A stretch of DNA of 64,000 nucleotides, taken from Arthrospira sp. PCC 9108. Its GTDB lineage: Bacteria; Cyanobacteriota; Cyanobacteriia; Cyanobacteriales; Microcoleaceae. This document shows, piece by piece, positions 48,784 to 60,000 of the stretch. A model generated the notes under the pieces. That model made no database searches and had not been told where the DNA came from. It saw only the letters and a list, made by a program, of their open reading frames with translations. Where the stretch lies: NCBI GenBank assembly GCA_016745315.1, contig CP066886.1, forward strand, positions 5,518,501 through 5,582,500. The letters run 5' to 3'. Both the position numbers and the translations under genes were made by a program. Every line of letters starts with the position of its first letter. The stretch's first letter is position 1.

Positions 48784-50020
48784 TTAAGAGATTTTCACTC
48801 TTAACGGCTGTGCCAAACAACCCCCAGACACTCCGCTTAAAGCATTGTGCTTACTTTTCCTCAATATATTAGCCGCCCCGTTACAGTCCGCGTTAACCAG
48901 AAAACCATCTTTCGTTCGATACAGCCCCCGTTTAAGCCGTTGGCTAGAGAATTTAGACTCTCTCGGTTTATCGGTGTTTCGGCAATTTATCCCCCAATAG
49001 GAAAACTAGCTTTAGAAGTATACGATTCCTCCTGTTCAACGTAGGAGATACCGTATCTCCCCCGCAATGCTTTCAGTTTAGCTCTAAAACTGGCGTGGGG
49101 AATTTGAAGGAAGTTCTGGTTATTGGGGCTGGCGATATTAATCTCCGGCTTGATACCGACGTTAAAACCTACCACAATTTGAGCGATTCGGTTCTCGATA
49201 CAGTGATTAACAATGTAACGGGCGGCTTTGTTGAGATAATCCCTAACCTTGTTATGGCGATTCCGCGTTACCCTAGTCTGGCGCTCCTTTATTCCCTCGA
49301 TTTTCTGCAAATCTTTAATCGATTGCAGTCGGGCGTTCTCTTTGTTGTACCAACGGTTAAGGGATTTCAGTTTTTTGCCATCCACGATAAAGGATGCCCC
49401 GTTGGTATCGACGCAAGTAGCCAGATTGTCAAGTCCGATATCGATCTCTAGAGCCGTATCGGGTTCGGTGGGAACGGGAGTTTCTTCCACCTCGTAAATA
49501 AACTCCACGTCAAAAAAACGGGCGTTATATCGAGGGTGAATCCAAACTTCCTTGAGAGTATCGGGAGCGATTCTTTCCGGGAAAGGAATCCAAATTTCGC
49601 CCCGCAAGTTGCCCAAGTCGCGAGACACGGGAACTCTAAATTTTCCGTCCTTGATTTTAACCCTCGGCTTAATCCGGACGAAATAAGCGTCTTTGGGCGG
49701 TAGTGAGGGAGTCTAACTTTCTGTGGAAAGGTCTCCTCTTTGAGGGCCTGGCTCAAACGGTAGAAGCTCCGAAAAGTGCGATCGACTACTTTAAGAGTTT
49801 GTTGGGCTATATCGGTGTTCAACCGTTTATAGTTCGAGTTTCCCTTACAGTAGTGATAGTTGGACTCGTAGCAAAGATGTTTCCCATCTTGGAAGTAATA
49901 CTGCCATTGAGTGTAAATTCCTACATTGTAGAGATTTTTACTCAGTCGGCAGAGTTCCCCCAAGGCTTTCAACTCTCGCACTGGAAGTCCTCGTATCTGG
50001 TTCTTTTGAGTCAGGTACAT
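48784..50020 (-). pseudogene. tnpB: tnpB (IS605 OrfB), frameshifted
   Basis: Starts MYLTQKNQIRGLPVRELKAL. After LPHYRPK a shift occurs near 49700. The middle frame has RuvC-I (LEIDIGLDNLATCVD), the Arg/Lys segment and RuvC-II region (IVVGFNVGIKPEIN, where the more usual residue pattern is altered). It breaks again near 48990, and the end reads LKRGLYRTKDGFLVNADCNG then AANILRK (RuvC-III). As in the tnpB at 3492 the CxxC zinc ribbon is absent (EESYTSKASF). Confidence 0.8.
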
Positions 50021-50023
50021 AGC

Positions 50024-50056
50024 TTCTCACTAGAACTATGTGTATTTTAGTGAGAA
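50024..50056. repeat. IS605 left-end hairpin (TTCTCACTA/TAGTGAGAA)
   Basis: A perfect 9-bp stem around a 15-nt loop lies just upstream of the tnpB start, the expected place for a TnpA-binding hairpin. No tnpA gene accompanies this element. Confidence 0.55.
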
Positions 50057-50089
50057 GTGTCTCCAATGTAAAGCCGTGCTGGAAGCACG

Positions 50090-51507
50090 CAGCAATTCTC
50101 ATTTTGGAAATTCAACTGCTATCGGGTGGGATGTCTAACTCGAGACCCTCAAGCATAAAGGTCAGAAGGTGGTCCCAACTGTCGAAGTACAGTCTGGGTA
50201 AGCGCGCGCAAATCATTAAAGAAGGTTTGGCGCTTCGGTAAGTGCGCTCGTAGCAACTGGTACTTGTTATCGAGCAACTCCTGCAGGGTGTGGAAGAGCA
50301 GCGAGAGGATGTTGATGGTCCGGAGCAAGGAAGAAAGATGCTGCTTGTCATGGCCAAAATTGTGTTCGAGATGGTAGCCCTTGGTCTTGAGAGTGTTGTT
50401 GTTCTCATTCTCAACTTTCCAACGAGTCAGCCCGGCCCGAACCACCTCGGCTACATTCTCATCGCTGAGAGGATAATTCGTGGCTAAGGAGTTGTGATAG
50501 GTTACCTGGCCATCAGCGGTGGTGACAGTAAGTTCGCACCAGTTAACCAACAGCGCCTCATCGCTATCTTTGAGGGGGACTCCGTTGAGATAGCGGTAGG
50601 TATAGGTTTTCTCGACTTTACCAGTCCACTTCTTGGTCGTGAGGGTCGGGAGTTCGATGCCCTCTAGGTGTTCATAGAGGGTAGTATGAGACTCGGGGCG
50701 ACAGACGACGATGAAGTTAAGTTGCTGCTCTAAAAACTGCTGACACAACGGTTGGTGGCAATAGAGGTCATCCCCTCAAACCGTGACATTCAAAGCCCTC
50801 AAGCATTGTTCTTGCCTCGATAGCCAGCGTTTGGCGGCGGCATTCTCACAGTCTTGCTTATCATGACCATCTTGGGGCACGATAAATTCGGGGACTAAGG
50901 GAATCACATGATTCTGTCCCGGACAGACGATGACTGGAGTGACAACACTATGGAAGTAATGGGTTTTTCCTGACTTCTGGGTGCGCGTTGAACAGTGGGG
51001 ACAGTGAATTTGGTCGGAACTGAAGTATTCGGTCAAATCCAACGCGACTAATAGACTGTCCCCTAGGCAACGGAAGTCTTCTAACTGCCCCTGGGCTTCC
51101 AAGACTTGTAGGATATCCTCAAACACTGGAAACAGGTGCTCTGGGGACACGGCATCTAATAAGTCCCGAATCTGGTTATCACAGGGAATTCGATGAACTC
51201 CAAACAGACTTTGGGCATTGCTCTTGCCTTTACTCCCCTCCATCAGACGTTGATAAGCCAGAAACGACGGAGTTTGAGTAAAAAACACACTAAACGCACT
51301 TAAAGCGGCATCCTCCATTCCATAGCGGCGATTTTTACCCCGGCGCTTGTCCGGTAGCGATGACAAGCACTGGCGGAAAGAACCGACTAGAGTCTCAAAG
51401 CCACCTGGCTTTTTCAACGGCTCTGGCGCTCCTGGGTTTCTTAGATGTCATTACGATACAGGGATGCTGGGGACTTGAACAGGTTTTCGCCAAAATGAGA
51501 ATTGCTG
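50090..51507 (-). mobile_element. 1,418-bp DDE insertion sequence, copy 2
   Basis: Same length and 18-bp inverted repeats as copy 1, opposite orientation. The 9-bp target duplication is GGAAGCACG, different from copy 1, so the two insertions are independent. The target lies in the arm and loop of a small hairpin (CCGTGCTGGAAGCACGG when the element is removed). Confidence 0.92.
50149..51417 (-). pseudogene. DDE transposase of IS copy 2, one in-frame TGA
   Basis: One uninterrupted frame from 51417 to 50149 (about 422 codons) except for a TGA at 50776-50778 immediately before GDDLYCHQP, probably the second-Asp region of the catalytic site. It otherwise lacks the frameshifts of copy 1. CGA (Arg) to TGA is the simplest explanation. 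Copy 1 has the same TGA. Confidence 0.82.
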
Positions 51508-51548
51508 GGAAGCACGGGGTTGGAAACCCATGATTTACTATGATAGTT

Positions 51549-51760
51549 GTGCGAGACGTTCAGGCATGAAATAAGGCTGCAATGCTGAAATAACTGTCTG
51601 GTGGGTACTTAAACCCCTTGGTTGAATATAAGGAGTGCACTCATGACCATTCCCATAACTGTTTATATGTCCCGACGCTTGGAGGAATCTAAGTAGGGCA
51701 GGGAACTCAAGGTCAATCCCACAAAGAAATCGTAATGCTCAATTATACCATAAGGAGGAG
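51549..51760 (+). mobile_element. Group II intron N, 5' fragment
   Basis: Starts GTGCGAGACGTTCAGGCATG and covers about 210 nt of domain I, then is cut by the 5' end of intron O at 51761. The remainder is not found downstream. Confidence 0.75.
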
Positions 51761-52654
51761 GTGCGAGACGTTCAGGCATCAAATAGGGCTGCAATGCCCG
51801 AAATAACTGCCTGGTGAGGATTTATACCCCTTGGTTGAATATAAGGAGCGCACTCCTGACCATCCTCATAACTGTTTATATGTCCCAACATTCGGTATAG
51901 AAAAATCCAAACAAGGCAGGGAACTCAAGGTCATGAACCAACTGAGAAATCAGGGAGTAAAGAGTAACGGCGACAGCCACCCCCAGTTTTGGGAATCATA
52001 ACCCCAGGACTGAAGCGGGGAACGGAAGGGGTGAAGTAGAACCTACTACCAGATGCGACCACTGCCAACCATCCATGATTAGGGAAACCGAATGTCCGGC
52101 TTGAACCATCGTCATTATTGAGCAGCGAAACAGGTTGATACGCTGCGCTCAAAAGAGTAAGGGGAAAAGTAGGGTAATCTTTTCATCACCTACACAGACC
52201 TTTAAAAGTACCCCGGTGGAAAGGACAAATCTCAAGATGGAATGCCCATATAAATGGAACGTTTTAAGTCCTCCTAGACTCTGATTATTTGGTCGAAATA
52301 TCAGTAGGGATAAGTGTAACCGCAAGTCTCGGAGGATGTGAGATGTGACCAAAAGCCAACACCCTGCTGTAATAGTAGGGATATGCTAACAGGTCACGGT
52401 TTGATTGTAAGGAATAGAGTTTAGTAGGTGTACAAATGGCGATAGCGAGTTTAAAGAAAGGGTTGGGAAAACCAAAACCAATCAAGACTACGAACAACGC
52501 ATGGAAGACAATCCCATGGACTAAGGTTCAACGGAAAGTATTCAAGCTCCAAAAGAGTATATTTCAAGCAGCTAAATCGGGACAAGACGCTAAGGGACGA
52601 AGATGGCAACGTCTATTGGTGAAGTCATATTATGCCCGGCTCCTAGCAGTGCGA

Positions 52655-52726
52655 CTGTAGGGGCGGGTTCCACGGTCAGCCATGCTTCCCAACAGTCAGC
52701 TTAATAAACCCGCCCCCCAGGCGGGT
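52655..52726 (+). repeat. Palindromic insert in IEP O
   Basis: Same insert and codon position as at 7023-7094. Confidence 0.8.
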
Positions 52727-53061
52727 CAAGGCAAGAAGACAGCCGGTGTTGATGGAGTAAGAGTAATCTCTCCAAGACAAAGGTTTGAGCTTGTGGAGAA
52801 CATTAAGGGAAATATCAAAGCAAAACCACTGCGACGGGTGTGGATACCAAAACCTGGCAGGGATGAAAAAAGCTGGAATAGGAATACCCACAATCCAAGA
52901 CAGAGCAAGGCAAGCCTTGGTTAAGTCGGCTCTCGAACCTGAATGGGAATCGAGATTTGAAAGCACAAGCTATGGGTTCCGTCCCGGACGGTCAGCCCAG
53001 GATGCAATAGGCAGGATTTACGCTGCCATTAATAAAGGACAATATTATGTTCTTGATGCAG

Positions 53062-53928
53062 GTGCGAGACGTTCGGGTATGAAATAGGGCTGAAATGCCC
53101 GAAATAACTACCCGGTGAGGATTCCAGCTCCGAATCTGGATATAAGGAGACCTCTCCTGAGCATCCTCATAACTGATTATATGTCCCGACGCTTAGGTAA
53201 CTAAGCAAGGCAGGGAACTCAAGGTCATAAACGAACTGAGAAATCAGGGAGTAGAGAGTAACGGCGATAGCCACCCCCAGTTTTGGAAATCATAACTCCA
53301 GGATAGAAGCGGGGAACGGAAGGCGTGAGGTAGAACCTACTACCAAGACGCGACCACTGCCAACCATCTATGATTAGGAAGACCGAATGTCCGACTTGAA
53401 CCATCGTAAAGCACGAGCAGCGAAATAGGTTGACACGCTGCGCCCAAAAGGGCAAGGGGAAAAGTGGGGGATTCTGCATTCTACCCACACAGACCTTTAG
53501 AAGTACCCCGGTCGATAGGACAAATCTAACGATGGAATGCCCATATAATCGGAACGTTGTAACCCCTCTAATGCTCTGCCCATAAACAAGTGAGTAATGC
53601 AATTCACAAGGCAGTAGTGAAAAATGTAAGCGTATGCTTAGAGGGCTAAGGATGTGACCAGAAGCTAAAGCCCAATTGTCATGGTTGGGATATGCCCAAT
53701 TGTCACGGTGTGGATATAGATACTGCGGTCAGTAAGAGTATAATGGCGAGGACGAGTTGAAAGACTACGTGCTGCATATAGCTCTGAACATCGAAGTAAA
53801 AAGCAGGTCTGTTGATTCTGCTCCTTGGACAAAACAGGGTATCCACACCAGGAGCCGTATGAAGGGAAACTTTCACGTATGGTTCTGAATGGGAGGGGAT
53901 GGTGGTGACTCCATTCTCGACCCCTAAC
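53062..53928 (+). mobile_element. ORF-less group II intron P (867 nt) in the RT motif A codon
   Basis: Starts GTGCGAGACGTTCGGGTATG after GATGCAG and ends CGACCCCTAAC before ATATAGC. Near-identical to intron F, and the same insertion site as C and F. Confidence 0.9.
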
Positions 53929-53935
53929 ATATAGC

Positions 53936-54135
53936 GTGCGAAACGTTTAGGAGTCAAATAGGGCTGCAATGGCTGAAATAACCTCCTAGTGGGACTTCCA
54001 CCCCTTGGTGGAATATAAGGGATTCGCACCCCTGACCATCCCATAACTATCTATGTGTCTCAACATCTGGCTTCGACAACCAGATAAGGCAGAGAGACTC
54101 AAGGTCAAGACTGAGCGAAAAAAGAGGGGAGTTGT
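53936..54135 (+). mobile_element. ORF-less group II intron Q, 5' fragment
   Basis: GTGCGAAACGTTTAGGAGTC begins directly after ATATAGC of IEP O. About 200 nt of domain I remain before antisense intron R. Its insertion site equals that of fragment X at 42774. Confidence 0.8.
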
Positions 54136-55897
54136 GTTATGGTCGAAAGAGAAGTCACCTTCCCCAACTCCAATTCCAAACCGTGCTTGCGAGTTTCCCT
54201 GCACACGGCTCCTGATGTAGATACCCTATTGTCAGTAGGAACAGGGCTACAACCCCCCGCTTTGTAACCTCAACTTTGGGAGCTAAATACAACACGTAGT
54301 CTTTAAACTCGCTTTCGTCATCAAACTCTTACTTGTCGCGGTCTCTATATCCACACCGTGACTAGTGGGCATATCCTAACCATTACAGTTAGGCATTAGC
54401 TTTCAGTCACATCCTTTCCCCTAGGAGGCATACGCTTACACTTTTCACGCTCTGCTTGCGAGTAATATTGCTCACTTGTTTATTAGCAGAGCCTAAGGGG
54501 GGTTTAAACGTTCCGTTTATATGGGCATTCCATCTTTAGATTTGTCCTATCCACCGGGGTATTTTCAAGGTCTGTGTAGGTAGTGTAAGTAAACTCCTAC
54601 TTTTCCCCTTGCTCTTTTGAGCGCAGCGTTTCAACCTGTTTCGCTACTATAAATTGATGAGTGCGAGACGTTTAGGAGTCAAATAAGGCTGCAATGCCTG
54701 AAATAACCTCCTAGTGGGACTTGCACCCCTTGGTGGAATATAAGGGATTCGCACCCCTGACCATCCCATAACTGTTTATATGTCCCGACGCTTGGAGAAA
54801 TCTAAGCAAGGCAGGGGACTCAAGGTCATAAACCAACTGAGAAATCAGGGCGTTGAGAGTAACGGCGATAGCCACCCCCAGTTTGAGGAATCACAACCCG
54901 TCAGATTGAAGCGGGGAACGGAAGGCGTGAGGGAAACCTATTCCCAATAATCCGACCACTGCCAACCATCCATGACTAAGGAAATCTGAATGTTCCGGCT
55001 TGAACCATCGTAATTATTAAGTAGCGAAATAGGTTGATACGCTGCGCTCAAAAGAGCAAGGGGAAAAGTAGGAGTTTTCATTCACTACCTACACAGACCT
55101 TTAAAAGTACCCCGGTGGAAAGGACAAGTCTACAGATGGAATGCCCATATAAACGGAACGTTTAAACCCCTTTTTAGGCTCTCGACAAGTACATCTTGTT
55201 GAGTAGTGAAAGTGTAATCGTATGCCTTTAAGGGGAAGGGATGTGACTGAAAGCCAAGGCTAATTGTAATGGTTAGGATATGCCCACTAGTCACGGTGTA
55301 GATATAGTTACTGCAATCAACAGGAGTTTAACGGCGAAAGCGAGTTTAAACACTACGATGTTGTATTTAGCTCCAAAAGTTGAAGTACAAAAGCAGGGGT
55401 TGGTAACCCTGTTCCCGTTGCCAAGGGGTATCTACATCAGGAGCCGTGTGATGCGAAAGTATCAAGCACGGTTTGGAATGGGAGTGGGGGAAGGCGACTT
55501 CCCTCTCGACCCCTACCTGGTTCAAGCCAGACGTTCGGTTTCCCTAATCATGGATGGTTGGCAGTGGTCTCGATTCCGGTATTAGGTTATACCTTGGAGC
55601 CTTCCGTTCCCCGCTTCAACCCTGGGGTGTGAATCCCCAAATTGGGGGTGGCTACCGCCGTTACTCTCAACTTTCTGTTATCCTGGGGTGGTCACGCCCC
55701 GTTAAGTACAGTCCGTATATTGACCTTGAGTTCCCTGCCTTATCTGGTGAGCTCTATCTCCGCCAGATGTGGGGACACATAGATAGTTATGGGATGGTCA
55801 GGGTCGCAAATCCTTATATTCAACCGAGGGGTTTAAGTCCCACTAGGAGGTGATTTCAGGCATCTCAGCCCTATTTGGTCTCCTAAACGTTTCGCAC
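54136..55897 (-). mobile_element. ORF-less group II intron R, split by opposite-strand intron S
   Basis: On the minus strand it runs from GTGCGAAACGTTTAGGAGAC at 55897 to CCATAAC at 54136. Its own length is about 906 nt without S. Confidence 0.85.
54661..55516 (+). mobile_element. ORF-less group II intron S (856 nt), antisense inside R
   Basis: Starts GTGCGAGACGTTTAGGAGTC and ends CGACCCCTAC. It lies in the reverse orientation within intron R, so it cannot be removed from an R transcript and probably kills R. Domain V starts near 55439 (GAGCCGTGTGATGCGAAAG). Confidence 0.88.
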
Positions 55898-55922
55898 CTA
55901 TCTATATATCCTAATGCCAAAA

Positions 55923-56135
55923 TCATAGCCCTTCGGGAGCCGGTTTGACTGATGGGGTTGTACTAATCTGCCCAGGCTGTGGCGATGGTCGCGTTTGTAA
56001 CTGACTCGGGGAGTAGCGAGCGATCGCCATTAACGGAAAAATGAGGGTGAATAATGCAATAACCGCACCCACCAGATCCGAAAATCCATAGGTAGGACTT
56101 CCCAATAAACTGGCAGGTTGACCGTCTGATTCCAT
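55923..56135 (-). CDS. Small single-helix membrane protein, unknown
   Basis: 70 residues: a short N-terminus with LLGSPTYGFSDLVGAVIALF, a membrane helix, and a Pro/Ser-rich tail. The GSPTYGFSDLVG segment recalls small conserved cyanobacterial proteins, but I cannot name one. The R intron boundary lies 25 bp downstream of its stop. Confidence 0.55.
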   Translation of the reverse strand: MESDGQPASLLGSPTYGFSDLVGAVIALFTLIFPLMAIARYSPSQLQTRPSPQPGQISTTPSVKPAPEGL

Positions 56136-56267
56136 ATAAACTTATGACACTAAAAACCAGGTCAGACTTGGTATACTAGAATATGCACTGGGTATTTTAC
56201 CATAAAAACATCCAAAAATCAAAAACCGAACCCGATAAATTTTCCATCATCTCCAAGGGTCTGGGAG

Positions 56268-56831
56268 CTAGTTTTTTCGCAAATCATTATATTGAGTTTG
56301 AGCCACATCCAACAATGTTAAGACCTGCTGCCATAGGGGGTCATTGGCATTAACACTACCACTGCACTCAGTTTTGATCTGATCTCGTAGTTGGTTAAAC
56401 CGACCATTAACATCCAGATTGCGGGAACCTTCCCGATTTTCATTTGTAGCAGAAGTCGAAATAGGTTCGCTATTTTCCAAGGCTTCCTGAATATCTTGGG
56501 CTGTTTCCGCCAACATCAAAGCACGATGGGCAATATTTTCAGGAAGTGATGGGCGATCTGATAAAGCAATGCGAGACAATTCCAACAGAAACTCTCGCAC
56601 CCGTCCCACCCAATCAAGATGTGCTTCTTGCCATTGCCAATTAGTAGACTGGTAGAGACCCGCTTGATTTTTGATAGCGATCGCCTGTTGCGCCAGAGGT
56701 AGTGCAGAAGTCGAAACAGTACCAGGTAATTTAGGGATATCAGCTAAAGCGGCGCGAGCAACTTCAATCAACAGGTCATTCACCTGTTCTATCCATTGTC
56801 GGTCAGAATACGGTCCGTTTAACTCAGTCAT
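56268..56831 (-). CDS. Hypothetical protein with internal duplication
   Basis: 187 residues, soluble and helical. Two similar halves are visible: WIEQVNDLLIEVARAALADI with PKLPGTV, and WVGRVREFLLELSRIALSDR with PSLPENI. A less conserved tail ends in a DLRKN. No family recognised. Downstream of the cyclase gene by about 220 bp on the same strand. Confidence 0.6.
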   Translation of the reverse strand: MTELNGPYSDRQWIEQVNDLLIEVARAALADIPKLPGTVSTSALPLAQQAIAIKNQAGLYQSTNWQWQEAHLDWVGRVREFLLELSRIALSDRPSLPENIAHRALMLAETAQDIQEALENSEPISTSATNENREGSRNLDVNGRFNQLRDQIKTECSGSVNANDPLWQQVLTLLDVAQTQYNDLRKN

Positions 56832-57051
56832 TATCTAATCTAAACTTGGTTCAGGCTGAAATCTAAGATCCGGGGTTGACGACCAATTTCCTCACTACCC
56901 ATCAATAGCCAACCCGCCATCTCCGAGATGGGGAGGCGCAAACCTCTCCGTTGACACACCCCCAAGCCTTGATGAGGCTTAGGGATTTTCTGATTAGTTG
57001 TGAGACCCAAAGCCCCAACAGAGAAACGATGAGGGAAAACAGCCCCCTGCA

Positions 57052-60000
57052 CTATTTTTCTGTGAGCTTCCAAACACCATCCCAGGTTTCACTGGGGGGC
57101 TTGGTGGTCTCATATAGTATACACCGATCGACATGAAGTTTTGCTGCTTTATTTTGAGCATCGATCGCCAAAACCGCCAAAAATTCGTGTTTAGCATTTC
57201 TAAAGGCTTCTTTAGCCTTCGAGGCAAATTTCTTGCGGCACAGATCGATGAGTTTACGCACAGCACTGATGGCCAATTGTGCCCCTTCATCAGCTAACAT
57301 CTGCTTAGTTTCATGATCAGCCGTAAACTGCTGAAGTTTAGCGACCAGCATTTTTTTAGTCTCACGGGGAGTTAAACCATTAAGAATTTCCTCCATCCGA
57401 TCAGCCATTTCTTCCGGTGGCGTAGCTGCTAACTGGGCTAGAGATAATCGTCGGACAGTATTTGAGCCGAGAATCTCCTCCAGTTGTAGAAGGGACATCT
57501 CTTCCAGCATTTGTTTAAGCAGCTCACGTTCATTGTAGGAGAGTTGTTTAAGTTGGGACTGAGAAAAATCTTCCAGTTGTGCCAAAAGTGGAACGATATC
57601 GGTATCAGTGAGTTTTTCCATGGCGGGTTTCAGGTAAAATTCCCGACCCCGATGGTAGTGGTCGATAATTTGTTGTTGTTCATCAGGAATGGGCCTAGCC
57701 TGTTTTCCTTCCCGAATACCAACCAACTCATAAATCCTAACGGGCTGACTTTTACCCTTAACCGTAATCAAATCAAGTTCGCGAACAATCAGGCGATCGG
57801 CATTAGGGAGATAAGTATTTTCACTAATTACAATATCAGTTCCATATTGCTTGGTGGTACCCTCCAAGCGAGAAGCCAAGTTAACGCCATCTCCAATAGA
57901 TGTCAACTCCATCCGCTTGCTAGAGCCAATATTACCACTGATTACCTCATCAGAATGCAAACCCATACCAATTTTAATAGGCATCAGTCCTTTAGACACA
58001 CGCAGATCATTAAACTCTATCAAACGGTAACGCATTTCCACCGCCGCCTGCACAGCCATCCACTGATGATTTGGTAGAGGCGCAGGAGAACCAAACACAG
58101 CCATCAAAGCATCCCCAATATACTTATCTAGGGTTCCCTGATGATTCAAGACGGTATCGACCATCTCCTCAAAATATTCGTTAAGCATACTCACCACTTC
58201 CTCAGCCTGCAACTTTTCGGTGAGGGTCGTGTAGCTGCGGATATCACTAAACAAAACCGTAACATCCTTACGGGTTCCCCCTAGTTTAATTTCACCACTA
58301 GCTAACAGAGATTCCGCCACAGCCGGGGTCATGTACCGATAGATCAAGTTCTTAACTTCTTTTTCCCCGCTAATATCCTCCATGACCACCAAAGCCCCGC
58401 TGACTTTTTCAGGATCATTAATGTCAGACATGGAATTAATCGACAGGTTAATACTTTGGGAAATTTCCGAAGCACCTGATAAGAGGGTTTGATCGGGATA
58501 ATATTGTTGGCGGTCCTTAGCATCTTTGGGTTTCAAAGCCAAATCGAACCAGCGGGCGAAATCACCATCTTTGAGATGGATTAACTCTCGTACTGATAAA
58601 CCGTGAGTCACCTGGGATTCAGTCAGTCCCAGTAATTCCACAGCACATTCATTGGTAGCAATGATCCGACCCTCTTTGTCTGAAGAAATCACCCCATTAG
58701 TCAGGCTGCGGAGAATGTCTTTCTGTCTTTGCTCTTGTTCTTTCACCTTTTGGAAGAGTTTGGCATTCTGAAGAGCAATCCCAGCTTGGATATTAAAAGC
58801 CCGCATAAATTCGAGATCATCTTTATTAAAGCTGGCTTTCCATTGCTCAGGAGGATCTGGCCAACTAGCCGGGTCGTAAGCTGCGTACTCCCCTTGTTTT
58901 TTCTTGTTAATCAGTTGGGTAACGCCGATTAGTTGCTTGTCGGCATTATAAACGGGCATACACAACAGGCTACAGGTACGATACCCGGTTTTTTGGTCCG
59001 TTTTCTTCGATTGTTCAGAGCGAGGGTCTTTGTATACATCGAAGGGGATCAGTAAAGGCTCACCGCTTTCGGCAACAGTTCCCGCAAATCCGGCATTTCG
59101 GGGAATCCTGATTTCCGTCAGATTGCCATTAATGGGAATTTTGGTCCACAGTTCGTCTCGGTCTTCATCTAGTAGCCACAGAGTGCTGCGATCGGCATTC
59201 ATTAACTCCTTAGCCTGATCCATAACATTGGTCAGGGTTTCTTGGAGATCGAGACTGCTTTTGCTGAGGGCATTAACCGCATTCATCAGCGCCGAAGCGG
59301 CTCGCTGTCTCTGGGTGGCTGAATAGAAGGATTTAGACGATTGCAGGATCAGCCGAATGGAGGGGGCGAACTCATGGAATACCTGTTCATCTTCCCCTGT
59401 AAAGCCGATAGTATCGACTTTTTCCTGTAGGGGGGATGATGGATTAATATCGGGTTTGAGTTTGTTTAATAGTTGTACTACCGCTACTAGATCCTCATTC
59501 TCATTCAGCAGAGGCATGGCGATCATAGTGTAGGTGCGATAGCCATTTTTTTCATCAAATTTTTTGGCGGCCGCCGATCGCGGATCATCATAGAAATCGT
59601 AGGGAATATTAACGATTTTCTTATGGGTGGCTGCTTCCCCCGCAATGCCAGCACTGGCCGGAATCCTTAATTCTAAGGGTTCTCCGTCTTCTCCTTTAGC
59701 AACTATAGACCAGAGTTCGTGCTTTTCTTCGTCCATCAGCCAGATCGTGGTGCGATCGGCGTTGAGAAGTTCTCCTGTTTTAAAGGTAATCGAGGATAAC
59801 ATTTCGTTAAGAATTGCCTCGAATCCCTGGGCATCCAGGAGATTGTCCAGCATCGACAGGGTTTCGTTAACTGTTTTTAGTTTATTTTCAACATCTTTAA
59901 CAACTTCAACAAAGGTTTCTTTTTTTAGAGGAGCTAAAAAATTCGAGAAATTCCCACTGGTACGGGCTAACCCAGAGGATGATTGGTTATTACCATGGGG

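Larger units (their letters stand above)
51761..53935 (+). mobile_element. Group II intron O with IEP, 3' truncated, hosts P
   Basis: Starts GTGCGAGACGTTCAGGCATC. Ribozyme half and IEP N-terminus are present; intron P sits in the RT motif A codon and fragment Q begins 7 bp beyond (ATATAGC). The 3' half is missing. Confidence 0.85.
52436..53935 (+). pseudogene. Group II intron IEP O, N-terminal part
   Basis: MAIASLKKGLGKPKPIKTTN to the palindromic-insert TAG (52658-52660), then MLPNSQLNKPAPQAGQGKKT, the A6-run frameshift near 52868, and GIGIPTIQDRARQALVKSAL to YYVLDA. It is split by intron P after GATGCAG and resumes for only 7 bp. No YADD half is present. Confidence 0.82.

Noticed and set aside
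30563..51507. Composite transposon formed by the two inverted IS copies
   Set aside because: Each copy has its own distinct 9-bp target duplication, so they inserted separately; nothing shows that the 18 kb between them moved as a unit.
56840..57073. 77-codon minus-strand frame after the adenylate cyclase
   Set aside because: It overlaps the 3' end of the cyclase in another frame, has no recognisable domain and no clear ribosome site; treated as chance.
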